DNA of 64,000 bases, from the NCBI RefSeq assembly GCF_009193295.2, contig NZ_CP059973.1, forward strand, positions 930,001 through 994,000, written 5' to 3'. This DNA comes from Bacteroides luhongzhouii. Lineage in GTDB: Bacteria; Bacteroidota; Bacteroidia; Bacteroidales; Bacteroidaceae. Under the pieces are notes generated by a model that saw nothing but the letters and a program-made list of their open reading frames with translations, was not told where the DNA came from and did no database searches. Below, one piece after another: positions 1 through 8,207 of the stretch; within the stretch, counting starts at the first letter, position 1, and each line of letters starts with the position of its first letter. A program made the position numbers and the translations under genes.

Positions 1-778
1 TTGACGGGACATTTTTTTTAGTACTTAACAATCTATCATATGAGAAATTGTTTATTGAAGTTCTAAAAAGTTGCCCCGCGCCATTTATTGTATAATCATC
101 CTTCCCGTCCGGATCTACCCTTAACACCGGATTATTCTTACAATAAGCATAAGGACTCCAACTGTAGTGTTTCTCACAGGACGGATCTACCCCGTTCCAC
201 CTCCCCAGCACAGGATCATACCGTCTGGCACCATAGTCATACCAATTCAGTCCGCCCGCTGTCTCCAGCTCTTTCCCGTTATACTTATACGGCTGGACAC
301 TCCACCGGGAACTCGCAGACATTAATCCGCCCAAAGGATAATAATCATTCACTTCCTCCACATTGCCATGCTCATCCACAACGACACGAACATTGCCCTG
401 ATGATCCCTGATAAAGTAATGGTAGGTAGTATCAGCTAAAGTGATATACCCGACTTCAGTCAGCAACCGCACCAACACTCCATTTTCATAGACCGCATCG
501 CCGCAATAATCCGTTGTCAGCGTATCGCCGCCAACAACCTGTACCGTGCGCACTTTAGTTCCATCACCACTGTATAAATTTGAAATGCTATCACCATTCT
601 TAAATAGCACCCAACTAGGCAAATTTAAACAATTATATTGAATGTCAACAATATTCTTATTTAAATCTTTTGTCAAATTACCGTTTGCATTATAAGCATA
701 GGCAGACTCTTGCGCAAACAGATTCATTCCTCCAGCGAACAAGATGCCTGTCAATACCAATTTCCGTAATAAATTCAT
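1..778 (-). CDS. Short secreted RHS-core protein (3' end beyond window)
   Basis: An open frame runs on the minus strand from an ATG at 778 past position 1, so only the first ~259 residues are visible. It begins with a signal peptide (hydrophobic stretch ending LFAQES at about residue 25). It then enters RHS/YD-repeat sequence at once (YNANGNLTKD) and the RHS-associated core: DHQGNVR, YYPLGG, YKYNGKE, WYDYGARRYDP, GRWNGVDP, YAYCKNNP, DPDGKDD. In RHS and polymorphic toxin proteins the core is followed by a variable C-terminal domain. Here that domain begins near base 90 and is cut by the window edge. Normal RHS proteins carry hundreds to thousands of residues of repeats before the core, so this is a very short version with its own export signal. 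It may be a toxin cassette or a decayed RHS copy. It lies 51 bp downstream of the Cys-rich gene at 830-1177 and could be co-transcribed with it. Confidence 0.85.
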   Translation of the reverse strand, partial: MNLLRKLVLTGILFAGGMNLFAQESAYAYNANGNLTKDLNKNIVDIQYNCLNLPSWVLFKNGDSISNLYSGDGTKVRTVQVVGGDTLTTDYCGDAVYENGVLVRLLTEVGYITLADTTYHYFIRDHQGNVRVVVDEHGNVEEVNDYYPLGGLMSASSRWSVQPYKYNGKELETAGGLNWYDYGARRYDPVLGRWNGVDPSCEKHYSWSPYAYCKNNPVLRVDPDGKDDYTINGAGQLFRTSINNFSYDRLLSTKKNVPS

Positions 779-829
779 AATCTAATTCAGTTTTGTGTTA
801 ATTAATCGAGTTCAGTTTTGTCTGTAAGC

Positions 830-1177
830 TTATCGACACAACAAAGATTCCTCTTCAAGCATTCTTCTCTTTTTGCGCTCCAGAAGAGAACGTACCACCT
901 GAAGAGCGTACAAAATCAGCTGCATCCGTGTTTCACGGTCTTCAATCTGTGTAATGACAGGGTAAGACGGACGCTCGGATAATGCGGACAGAGAACGTTT
1001 GTCGTTGCAATATTGCCTGCGGCTTATGGATTTACGACATTCTTTGCAGTATTTATCCGGGCAAAAAGTTGTTTTGTTCACATAGAAAGAATCCAGAGAA
1101 AGTTCGCGTTTACAATTCGCGCAGATGCTCGTAGCCGAGGCGGGGAGTCGTGTTGATAAAGAGTTTAACGGTTTCAT
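830..1177 (-). CDS. Small Cys-rich (zinc-ribbon-like) protein of unknown function
   Basis: The 115-residue protein has Cys at about 19, 22, 39, 44 and 47, that is CANC, then a CPDKYCKEC cluster, which suggests one zinc ribbon or knuckle near the N-terminus. The C-terminal half is Arg/Lys/Leu-rich and probably helical (RSLLERKKRRMLEEE). There is no signal peptide. I do not recognise a named family. It sits upstream of the RHS-core gene on the same strand and diverges from the S24-type repressor at 1573, with the AT-repeat array between them. A regulatory or nucleic-acid-binding role is possible from the charge and Cys pattern, but this is a guess. Confidence 0.6.
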   Translation of the reverse strand: MKPLNSLSTRLPASATSICANCKRELSLDSFYVNKTTFCPDKYCKECRKSISRRQYCNDKRSLSALSERPSYPVITQIEDRETRMQLILYALQVVRSLLERKKRRMLEEESLLCR

Positions 1178-1572
1178 TATACTTACTTGTTTTTAAATTT
1201 AAAGAATAAAAATGACGTGTTTGCCGGGGATATATATACAGCGTGGTGGATATATATGTTCACCGTAGTGGGGATATATATACACCACGGTAGATATATA
1301 TACTCACTAAACTGAACGGTCAGATCGATTCCAATGGCGGTGAATGATCTTTTTCACAACCTTTCGTTAACTTTTCCTCGTTTTTCATGGTTATCCTGTT
1401 TTTAATTTATAATTTTGAAACGTTTTAATCATCCGGACACCACAAAAATAAAACAGTTTTCATGCATAAAATAAATGGTTTTAGAAATTAATTCTCAAAA
1501 AGATGATAACGAATTGCTCATTAGCAATTAACGAGTTTATGAATTTTTACATCGAAATTAAACGATCATAGA
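1178..1572. promoter_or_regulatory. Divergent intergenic region with four GATATATAT boxes
   Basis: This 395-bp gap separates the Cys-rich gene (minus) from the S24 repressor (plus). It holds four copies of GATATATAT starting at 1229, 1249, 1273 and 1293, spaced 20, 24 and 20 bp. Two of them form an imperfect inverted repeat with GTGGTG/CACCAC flanks (1244-1258 against 1274-1288). The boxes lie 50-130 bp upstream of the Cys-rich gene and so probably cover its promoter. A TAATTTTG box at 1410-1417 fits the Bacteroidota -7 consensus for the plus-strand gene. I infer an operator array, perhaps bound by the adjacent repressor. Confidence 0.5.
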
Positions 1573-2286
1573 ATGGATACATTTTTGGATGTTACAGGAA
1601 TAGTGAAGCGTGCCAAACAGGTGCTAAACTTCAAGAACGACAGCGAATTGGCTGAATACTTAGGCGTCTCGCGTGCCACAGTTTCCAATTGGGGGGCACG
1701 AAACAGTATTGATTTCCGTCTGTTACTTGACAAGTTTGGAGACAAGGTAGACTACAACTGGCTATTATTGGGAAAAGGAAATCCGAAACACCAGCCGAGA
1801 TATTGCGAAAGCGAACTGGTGCAGGGAGAAGTCGAGATTATACACAATCCGAAAACACCCGAACCGATAGACGACCGCAGCGTGACATTATACGATATTA
1901 CGGCAGCTGCGAACCTGAAAACATTGTTCACCAACAAAAAGCAGTATGCACTGGGGAAGATATTGATTCCGAATATATCCGTCTGCGACGGGGCGGTCTA
2001 CGTCAACGGAGACAGCATGTACCCTATATTGAAATCGGGAGACATTATCGGATACAAGGAAATCAGCAGTTTCGACAATGTCATTTATGGAGAAATATAC
2101 CTGGTATCGTTTATGATTGACGGAGACGAGTATCTGGCAGTAAAGTACGTAAACCGGTCGGACAAGGAAGGTCATCTCAAACTGGTGAGTTACAACACAC
2201 ACCACGAACCGATGGATATTCCATTCGCGTCCATCAACGCAATGGCGATTGTGAAGTTCTCCATCAGAAGACACATGATGATGTAA
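1573..2286 (+). CDS. CI/LexA-like repressor with S24 peptidase domain
   Basis: The 237-residue protein has an N-terminal helix-turn-helix of the phage CI type (about 8-65; ELAEYLGVSRATVSNW) and a C-terminal S24 peptidase-like domain. The latter carries the serine in NGDSMYP (S148) and the lysine in LAVKYV (K191), the catalytic pair used by LexA and CI for self-cleavage. Proteins of this class repress target operons and are inactivated by RecA-stimulated autoproteolysis. I do not see a clear Ala-Gly cleavage site in the linker, so cleavage is not proven. It faces the Cys-rich/RHS pair across the AT-repeat array and is a natural candidate for their regulator. The start is the first ATG of the frame and precedes the HTH directly. 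Confidence 0.85.
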   Translation: MDTFLDVTGIVKRAKQVLNFKNDSELAEYLGVSRATVSNWGARNSIDFRLLLDKFGDKVDYNWLLLGKGNPKHQPRYCESELVQGEVEIIHNPKTPEPIDDRSVTLYDITAAANLKTLFTNKKQYALGKILIPNISVCDGAVYVNGDSMYPILKSGDIIGYKEISSFDNVIYGEIYLVSFMIDGDEYLAVKYVNRSDKEGHLKLVSYNTHHEPMDIPFASINAMAIVKFSIRRHMMM

Positions 2287-2293
2287 GACTCAC

Positions 2294-2472
2294 CACAGAT
2301 TACACAGATTAATGCAGATCTTTCTATATTAATTCTTAAAAATCCTGCTGGATATTGTAAGTACAGTCACCACTGCTATGAAGTCAGTCACCACTGCTAT
2401 GAAGACAGCCACAACTACAAGACAACCACGATTATGAGAATGAAAAATCTACGTTAATCCGTGTAATCTGTG
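2294..2472. repeat. Inverted repeat pair enclosing a 21-bp tandem repeat
   Basis: CACAGATTACACAGATTAATG at 2294-2314 recurs in inverted orientation at 2452-2472 with two changes. The 137 bp between them contain a tandem duplication of a 20-nt unit, CAGTCACCACTGCTATGAAG (2364-2383 and 2385-2404), and a decayed third copy after it. There is no open frame. It looks like a small non-coding interspersed element between the repressor and metG. Its right arm ends 12 bp before the metG -7 box. Confidence 0.6.
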
Positions 2473-2484
2473 ATGAAAAGTCAC

Positions 2485-2492
2485 TATCTTTG
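2485..2492 (+). promoter_or_regulatory. -7 promoter box of metG
   Basis: TATCTTTG matches the Bacteroidota -7 consensus TAnnTTTG 40 bp upstream of the metG ATG. It overlaps the TTG that would begin the longest open frame, which argues against that TTG as the start. Confidence 0.6.
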
Positions 2493-2531
2493 CACATTGC
2501 AAAGCTGAAACAACAAAAATCACACTATATA

Positions 2532-4571
2532 ATGGAAAAGAAATTCAAAAGAACCACCGTCACATCGGCACTTCCGTATGCGAACGGGCCTGTCCACATC
2601 GGTCACCTGGCTGGTGTATACGTACCGGCAGATATTTATGTGCGCTATCTGCGTCTGAAAAAAGAAGATGTATTATTCATCGGAGGTTCGGACGAACACG
2701 GGGTACCTATCACAATCCGTGCCAAGAAAGAAGGAATTACTCCGCAGGATGTAGTAGACCGTTATCATGCGCTGATAAAAAAATCATTCGAAGAATTCGG
2801 TATCTCATTCGACGTGTATAGCCGCACCACTTCACCGACACATCACCAACTGGCTTCGGATTTCTTCAAAACATTGTACAATAAAGGTGAATTCATCGAA
2901 AAAACGTCTGAACAATATTACGACGAGGAAGCAAAAACATTCCTTGCCGACCGTTATATCACCGGAGAATGTCCCCACTGCCATTCGGAAGGCGCTTACG
3001 GCGACCAATGCGAGAAGTGCGGAACCTCGCTTTCTCCTACGGATCTTATCAACCCGAAAAGTGCCATCAGCGGCAGCAAACCGGTAATGAAAGAAACCAA
3101 ACACTGGTATCTTCCTCTCGACAAGCACGAAGCATGGCTGCGCAAATGGATTCTGGAAGATCATAAAGAATGGCGTCCCAACGTATACGGCCAATGCAAG
3201 AGCTGGCTCGACATGGGACTGCAACCACGTGCCGTGAGCCGTGACCTTGATTGGGGTATTCCTGTACCGGTAGAAGGAGCAGAAGGTAAAGTGCTCTACG
3301 TATGGTTTGACGCTCCTATCGGATACATCTCCAACACCAAAGAACTTCTCCCCGACAGCTGGGAAACATGGTGGAAGGATCCTGAAACCCGCCTGATCCA
3401 CTTCATCGGAAAAGACAACATCGTGTTCCACTGCATCGTATTCCCCGCCATGCTGAAAGCAGAAGGCAGCTATATCCTGCCGGACAACGTGCCGAGCAAC
3501 GAATTCCTCAACCTCGAAGGAGACAAAATCTCCACTTCCCGCAACTGGGCTGTATGGTTGCACGAATACCTGGCCGACTTTCCCGGCAAACAGGACGTAC
3601 TCCGCTACGTACTGACCGCCAACGCACCGGAAACGAAAGACAACGACTTCACCTGGAAAGACTTCCAGGCACGCAATAACAACGAGCTGGTAGCCGTATA
3701 CGGTAACTTCGTGAACCGTGCAATGGTATTGACTCAAAAATACTTCGACGGACGCGTGCCTGCGAAAGGTGAATTGACCGACTACGACAAAGAAACGCTG
3801 AAAGAATTTGCAGACGTAAAAGCCGAAGTGGAAAAATTGCTCGACGTATTCAAATTCCGCGACGCACAAAAAGAAGCTATGAACCTGGCACGTATCGGCA
3901 ACAAATACCTGGCCGACACCGAACCGTGGAAACTGGCAAAAACAGATATGGAGCGTGTAGGTACCATCCTCAACATCTCCCTGCAACTAGTTGCCAACCT
4001 TGCCATCGCCTTCGATCCATTCCTGCCGTTCAGCTCGGAAAAACTCCGCAAAATGCTGAACATGGATACTTTCGAATGGTCTGAGCTGGGACGTGACGAC
4101 CTTCTTCCTGTAGGTCACCAGTTGAACAAACCGGAATTATTGTTCGAAAAGATCGAAGACGCCACTATCGAAGCACAAGTACAAAAATTGCTTGATACAA
4201 AGAAGGCAAACGAAGAAGCCAACTACAAGGCTAATCCTATCCGTCCGAACATCGAATTCGACGACTTCACGAAACTGGATATCCGTGTAGGTACCATTCT
4301 TGAATGTCAGAAAGTGCCGAAAGCGGATAAACTGCTGCAATTCAAAATCGACGACGGACTGGAAACACGTACCATCGTATCGGGTATTGCCAAGCATTAT
4401 CAACCGGAAGAACTGGTAGGCAAGCAGGTTTGCTTCATCGCCAACCTTGCTCCGCGCAAACTGAAAGGTATCGTCAGCGAAGGTATGATTCTAAGTGCCG
4501 AAAACAACGACGGCAGTCTGGCAGTTATCATGCCGGGACGTGAGGTGAAGCCGGGCAGCGAAGTAAAATAA
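2532..4571 (+). CDS. metG: Methionyl-tRNA synthetase
   Basis: This 679-residue cytoplasmic enzyme charges tRNA-Met with methionine using ATP. The class I signature is present: HIGH at residues 22-25 and a KMSKS-equivalent KISTS at 332-336. A zinc knuckle follows the connective region (C147, C150, C160, C163). The anticodon-binding region is helical. The C-terminal ~105 residues form an EMAPII-like tRNA-binding domain ([12 protein letters not shown], then [15 protein letters not shown]), which makes this the long form of MetG. The frame is open from a TTG at 2490, but that codon lies in the -7 box, so the ATG at 2532 is used. It is a single gene followed by a hairpin. Confidence 0.97.
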   Translation: MEKKFKRTTVTSALPYANGPVHIGHLAGVYVPADIYVRYLRLKKEDVLFIGGSDEHGVPITIRAKKEGITPQDVVDRYHALIKKSFEEFGISFDVYSRTTSPTHHQLASDFFKTLYNKGEFIEKTSEQYYDEEAKTFLADRYITGECPHCHSEGAYGDQCEKCGTSLSPTDLINPKSAISGSKPVMKETKHWYLPLDKHEAWLRKWILEDHKEWRPNVYGQCKSWLDMGLQPRAVSRDLDWGIPVPVEGAEGKVLYVWFDAPIGYISNTKELLPDSWETWWKDPETRLIHFIGKDNIVFHCIVFPAMLKAEGSYILPDNVPSNEFLNLEGDKISTSRNWAVWLHEYLADFPGKQDVLRYVLTANAPETKDNDFTWKDFQARNNNELVAVYGNFVNRAMVLTQKYFDGRVPAKGELTDYDKETLKEFADVKAEVEKLLDVFKFRDAQKEAMNLARIGNKYLADTEPWKLAKTDMERVGTILNISLQLVANLAIAFDPFLPFSSEKLRKMLNMDTFEWSELGRDDLLPVGHQLNKPELLFEKIEDATIEAQVQKLLDTKKANEEANYKANPIRPNIEFDDFTKLDIRVGTILECQKVPKADKLLQFKIDDGLETRTIVSGIAKHYQPEELVGKQVCFIANLAPRKLKGIVSEGMILSAENNDGSLAVIMPGREVKPGSEVK

Positions 4572-4791
4572 GAATTTTCAATTGCGCCTACAGTATAAGC
4601 GCAATTGGAAATAACTAATTAGCTTTTTGCCGACAATTTTACAAAACATATCCACTTGTGAACGCACTGCGTTCACAAGTGATTACACCTACCTACCATA
4701 CAACTTATCCAACAGAAAGTAGAAGAATGGAAGAAAGAATTTTCCGAACAGCAACAAGCAAAGATACTATCCGATAAAGTAAAATAATAGC
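4572..4791. other. Intergenic region with two hairpins and a possible coding remnant
   Basis: After metG there are two inverted repeats. CAATTGCGC/GCGCAATTG (4579-4587 and 4599-4607) probably ends metG transcription, although no T-run follows. The second is a perfect 13-bp stem with a 3-nt loop (4653-4665 and 4669-4681). From 4684 to the stop just before the flippase there is a frame without a start codon. It reads as a charged helix (QQKVEEWKKEFSEQQQAKI) and may be the last 30 residues of a lost gene. No known family is visible. Confidence 0.4.
4653..4681. repeat. Perfect 13-bp inverted repeat, 3-nt loop
   Basis: CACTTGTGAACGC, then ACT, then GCGTTCACAAGTG. The stem has no mismatch and no T-tract on either side, so it is not a standard terminator. 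It may be an mRNA-stabilising hairpin, a dispersed repeat or a protein-binding palindrome. Confidence 0.6.
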
Positions 4792-6249
4792 ATGAGCGAG
4801 AATCAGTCACTAAAAGAGAAAACAGCCAAAGGATTATTTTGGGGAGGATTCAGCAACGGCATACAGCAGCTGCTCACCCTTGTTTTCGGAGTTTTCCTCG
4901 GGCGGTTACTTACTCCTTCAGACTATGGTATGGTAGGAATGTTGTCCATTTTCTCCCTCATAGCCAGCTCAATACAAGAAAGTGGTTTCACAGCCGCCCT
5001 TGTCACTAGAAAAGAAGTGACGCATAAAGATTATAATGCCGTATTCTGGTTCAACATTTCAATCAGTCTGTGCTTGTATCTAGTGTTATTCCTGTGCGCA
5101 CCACTCATTGCTGATTTTTACAAAACTCCTGAACTGAAACCGCTAGCCCGATATGCTTTCACAGGCTTTGTTATCGCTAGTTTGGGAATTTCCCACAGTG
5201 CCTATTTGCAGCGTAATCTGATGATTAAACAACGGTCTTTATCCATGGTTATCGGAGTTACCATATCCGGCATTGCCGGAGTCACACTTGCCTATCTAGG
5301 CTTCTCATATTGGGGGTATGCCACACAAGGCATAGTTTATGTAGCCGTCAATACAGCTTGCAACTGGTACTTTTCAAGTTGGCGGCCTACGTTCGAATTC
5401 AATCTCGCTCCTATAAAACAGATGTTCGGATTCAGTGGAAAACTTTTAATTACCAATATCTTCAATCACATCAACAACAACCTGTTTTCCGTGATACTGG
5501 GTAAGTTCTACACCGAAAAGGAAGTAGGATATTACAATCAGGCCAACAAATGGTGTACAATGGGGCAATCTTTCATATCGGGCATGATAAACGGAGTGGC
5601 ACAGCCGGTACTCACCAAAGTGTCGGACGACCTTGAACGGCAAAAACGGGTATTTCGCAAAATGCTGCGTTTCACCGCCTTTGTCTCGTTTCCTGCCATG
5701 TTGGGATTGTCCATTATATCGCAAGAACTAATTACTATTGCCATCACCGACAAATGGCACTCCAGCATATCTATCATGCAAATACTCTGTATTAGTGGAG
5801 CTTTTATCCCTATTGCAGGACTCTATCAGCAACTCATCATCAGCAAAGGAAAATCCCACATCTATATGTGGAACACCATAGTGCTCGGCATTATTCTACT
5901 CACGAGTGTCCTTTTGGCCCATTCGCACGGAATCTATGCCATGCTTGCCGTCTACGTATCCATCAATATATTATGGATACTGACGTGGCACTTCTTCGTG
6001 CAACAGGAAATCGGACTAAAGTTGCACCATGCTTTGGCAGATATTCTTCCTTATGCTTTAATAGCCGCCACCGTTATGGTAATCACCTATTACTCCACCC
6101 GCTCCATCGAGAATATTTATCTCCGCCTGGCAAGCAAGATAGCGCTCGCAGCAGCACTTTACGTAGCCGCCATGTGGGGCAGCCGTTCGGTCACCTTTAA
6201 AGAAAGCATCCAGTACTTCATCAAAAAGAAGACACATGAACCCAAATGA
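4792..6249 (+). CDS. Wzx-type polysaccharide flippase
   Basis: The 485-residue polytopic inner-membrane protein belongs to the polysaccharide-synthesis/MATE-like family (RfbX, Wzx, Polysacc_synt_3). It has about 12-14 hydrophobic segments. The N-terminal signature is LFWGGFSNGIQQLLTLVFGVFLGRLLTPSDYG, quoted here in parts: the amphipathic start KTAKGLFWGG and the loop RLLTPSDYGMVGM are typical. Family members flip undecaprenyl-linked oligosaccharide units to the periplasmic side. It is the first gene of the glycan cluster and overlaps the next by 14 bp, so translation is probably coupled. No wzy polymerase is evident in the cluster, which fits export of a short glycan or assembly shared with genes elsewhere. 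Confidence 0.9.
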   Translation: MSENQSLKEKTAKGLFWGGFSNGIQQLLTLVFGVFLGRLLTPSDYGMVGMLSIFSLIASSIQESGFTAALVTRKEVTHKDYNAVFWFNISISLCLYLVLFLCAPLIADFYKTPELKPLARYAFTGFVIASLGISHSAYLQRNLMIKQRSLSMVIGVTISGIAGVTLAYLGFSYWGYATQGIVYVAVNTACNWYFSSWRPTFEFNLAPIKQMFGFSGKLLITNIFNHINNNLFSVILGKFYTEKEVGYYNQANKWCTMGQSFISGMINGVAQPVLTKVSDDLERQKRVFRKMLRFTAFVSFPAMLGLSIISQELITIAITDKWHSSISIMQILCISGAFIPIAGLYQQLIISKGKSHIYMWNTIVLGIILLTSVLLAHSHGIYAMLAVYVSINILWILTWHFFVQQEIGLKLHHALADILPYALIAATVMVITYYSTRSIENIYLRLASKIALAAALYVAAMWGSRSVTFKESIQYFIKKKTHEPK

Positions 6250-7288
6250 TCTTGCCACCAAATACCGCCTTCTGAATAGTTCTTTCAAAAAGACGATGAT
6301 TTATCACATAGGTATAGACGCCGGATTCTTTACCGAATACACCTATATGCTCCATGCAATGCTCTATTGCCTGCAACACAAAATACAGTTCAAGCTTTAC
6401 TCCGACGACGCCAACTTCGGATGGGAAAAGGGCTGGGAAGACTGTTTCGCACCTTTCTGCGAGCAAGTGCACGAACCGTTTCATCGCACCTACAACACTC
6501 ATCGCCTGCCTTCATGGCAAGCATTGATGCAAGACAAAAAACTATCTAAAACGAAGTTACTGAAATGGAAACTGAAAGTAACCTGCAAGAACATCATCGG
6601 AAAAGCCCTTGCTTTCTTCACGTATGGCAAACCGGTATTGCTCAACTTCCAAGTGACGTTCAACCCCAACCAGCATTTCCATATCCCCGAACTGGGAATA
6701 GACGGTGACTACCTCCACACCTTCCAAAAGCTGACGGAAATCACCTGGAAACTCAACGACACCACCGCACAGGAATGTCGCCAATTTGCCGCCACCCTGC
6801 AACTTCCGCCTCAATACGCAGGATGCCAGATACGCGGAGGAGACAAGATAACCGAAACCAACCTGCTGCCACCGGAACACTACATACGCCTCATCAAAGA
6901 AAAGACAGCCATCCGAGACGTCTTTGTATTGACCGATGACTACCGCCTCTTCGAGCAAGTGCAAACCCTTGCCCCGGACATACACTGGTACACCCTTTGC
7001 AGCCCCAACGAACAAGGATACGTCAACAGCGCCTTCACACAGACCACCAAAGAGCTGAAACAGAAACAAATGGCACGTTTCCTCTGTTCGATACAACTAT
7101 TGATGGATGCTTCCGTCTTTATAGGAAGTATCACCACCGGCCCCAGCCTGTTCCTGTTGAAGAAGTTCTATCCGGAGATCAATCCGGCGGACTGTCTGCT
7201 CACGGATTTCCCACAGGCATCCGTCCTCCCCATTCCTGGACGTGGGCGAGTGGCCACCGAATTTATGCAAGGAAACTTAAAGTTATAG
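6236..7288 (+). CDS. Fucosyltransferase-like protein, glycan cluster
   Basis: This is a 350-residue soluble protein. The C-terminal half has the layout of GDP-fucose-type transferases (GT11/GT23-like): QIRGGDK at about 200, then an aspartate-rich VLTDDYRL, then FIGSITTGPSLFLLKK near 300. These resemble the nucleotide-binding peptides of that fold. I am not certain of the family or the donor sugar. A second methionine at 6296 (MIYHIG) aligns better with the domain start, so the true start could be there, although the ATG at 6236 overlaps the flippase stop in the usual coupled manner. Its position after the flippase and before LicD supports a role in building the surface glycan. Confidence 0.6.
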   Translation: MNPNDLATKYRLLNSSFKKTMIYHIGIDAGFFTEYTYMLHAMLYCLQHKIQFKLYSDDANFGWEKGWEDCFAPFCEQVHEPFHRTYNTHRLPSWQALMQDKKLSKTKLLKWKLKVTCKNIIGKALAFFTYGKPVLLNFQVTFNPNQHFHIPELGIDGDYLHTFQKLTEITWKLNDTTAQECRQFAATLQLPPQYAGCQIRGGDKITETNLLPPEHYIRLIKEKTAIRDVFVLTDDYRLFEQVQTLAPDIHWYTLCSPNEQGYVNSAFTQTTKELKQKQMARFLCSIQLLMDASVFIGSITTGPSLFLLKKFYPEINPADCLLTDFPQASVLPIPGRGRVATEFMQGNLKL

Positions 7289-7308
7289 TAACTTAGCAAT
7301 ATAATTAC

Positions 7309-7316
7309 TACATTTG
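7309..7316 (+). promoter_or_regulatory. -7 box before licD-like gene
   Basis: TACATTTG fits TAnnTTTG, 28 bp upstream of the ATG at 7344. It suggests an internal promoter inside the glycan cluster. Confidence 0.5.
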
Positions 7317-7343
7317 CAAGACAACGTGCATTAACCATTTCCG

Positions 7344-8207
7344 ATGAACAAGAAATATACAGCCGAAGAGCTTGATTTATTACATGCCGAACTTTACGAC
7401 ATATTGGGAGAAACCATCCGGGTGTGCCAGAAGTACGATATTCCCTATTTTGTGATAGGCGGCACAGCTATCGGCGCACTCTACGATCAGGGTATTCTCC
7501 CTTGGGATGATGATATAGACATCGGCATGACGCGGGAGAATTACAACAAATTCTTAAAAGTAGCACCCGGGGAGCTAGGCCCTTCCTACTTCCTTTCATG
7601 GATAGAGACAGACCCTCACACCCCCTATTACTACGCGAAGGTCAAGAAGAACAACACCCTTTTCGTAGAAGAAATGTTCAAGAACGTCCCGATGCATCCG
7701 GGCATCTTTGTAGATATCTTCCCGTTCGACAGAATCCCCGACAACAAACTGTTGCGGCAAATGCAATCCGGCATACTCGGCTTCCTCAAATGCTGCCTGA
7801 TGGGAAAAGAAATATGGATGTGGAAACACTTCGGCAAATGCGAAATAGAGAACCCTACAAACCGGGGAGCCTTCTCCTGTCTCCTGAACAGAATAGTCGA
7901 CTCTCTTTTCTCTAAAAAAGCAATTTACCGGATGCTGGTATCCGTGCAAAGCTGTTTCAACTCACGAAACACCCGCTACTACAACAACGTCATGGCAACC
8001 GCCGACCACGTGACCGTAGAGAGTATCCGCCACCTGCAACCGGTGAAATTCGGTCCCCTCACCGTGACCGCTCCCGATGATCTGGAAGGGTTCCTGCGAT
8101 ACAACTATCCGACTTTGCATCGATTTACAAAGGAAGAACAGGAAACTGTGAATAACCACTACCCTGCCGCCCTGTCATTCAGTACAACCCCAAAACAAGA
8201 ACTATGA
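7344..8207 (+). CDS. LicD-family phosphotransferase
   Basis: The 287-residue protein carries the LicD/fukutin signature: VIGGTAIGALYDQG followed by PWDDDIDIGM (aspartates 55-57 and 59). In this nucleotidyltransferase-fold family those aspartates bind metal. LicD proteins transfer phosphocholine, or in relatives other phosphorylated alcohols, from a CDP-linked donor onto cell-surface glycans. No choline kinase or CTP:phosphocholine cytidylyltransferase gene is in the window, so the transferred group cannot be assigned. The stop overlaps the next start by 4 bp (ATGA), showing translational coupling with the following glycosyltransferase. Confidence 0.88.
   Translation: MNKKYTAEELDLLHAELYDILGETIRVCQKYDIPYFVIGGTAIGALYDQGILPWDDDIDIGMTRENYNKFLKVAPGELGPSYFLSWIETDPHTPYYYAKVKKNNTLFVEEMFKNVPMHPGIFVDIFPFDRIPDNKLLRQMQSGILGFLKCCLMGKEIWMWKHFGKCEIENPTNRGAFSCLLNRIVDSLFSKKAIYRMLVSVQSCFNSRNTRYYNNVMATADHVTVESIRHLQPVKFGPLTVTAPDDLEGFLRYNYPTLHRFTKEEQETVNNHYPAALSFSTTPKQEL

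Noticed and set aside
1229..1304. AT-repeat array as a replication origin
   Set aside because: No dnaA gene, DnaA boxes or plasmid replication gene is nearby. A regulatory array is simpler.
2364..2404. Two-copy tandem repeat as a CRISPR array
   Set aside because: Adjacent copies have no unique spacers and there are no cas genes.
2490..2531. N-terminal extension of metG from TTG
   Set aside because: The TTG lies inside the TATCTTTG -7 box and the added 14 residues are not part of the synthetase fold.
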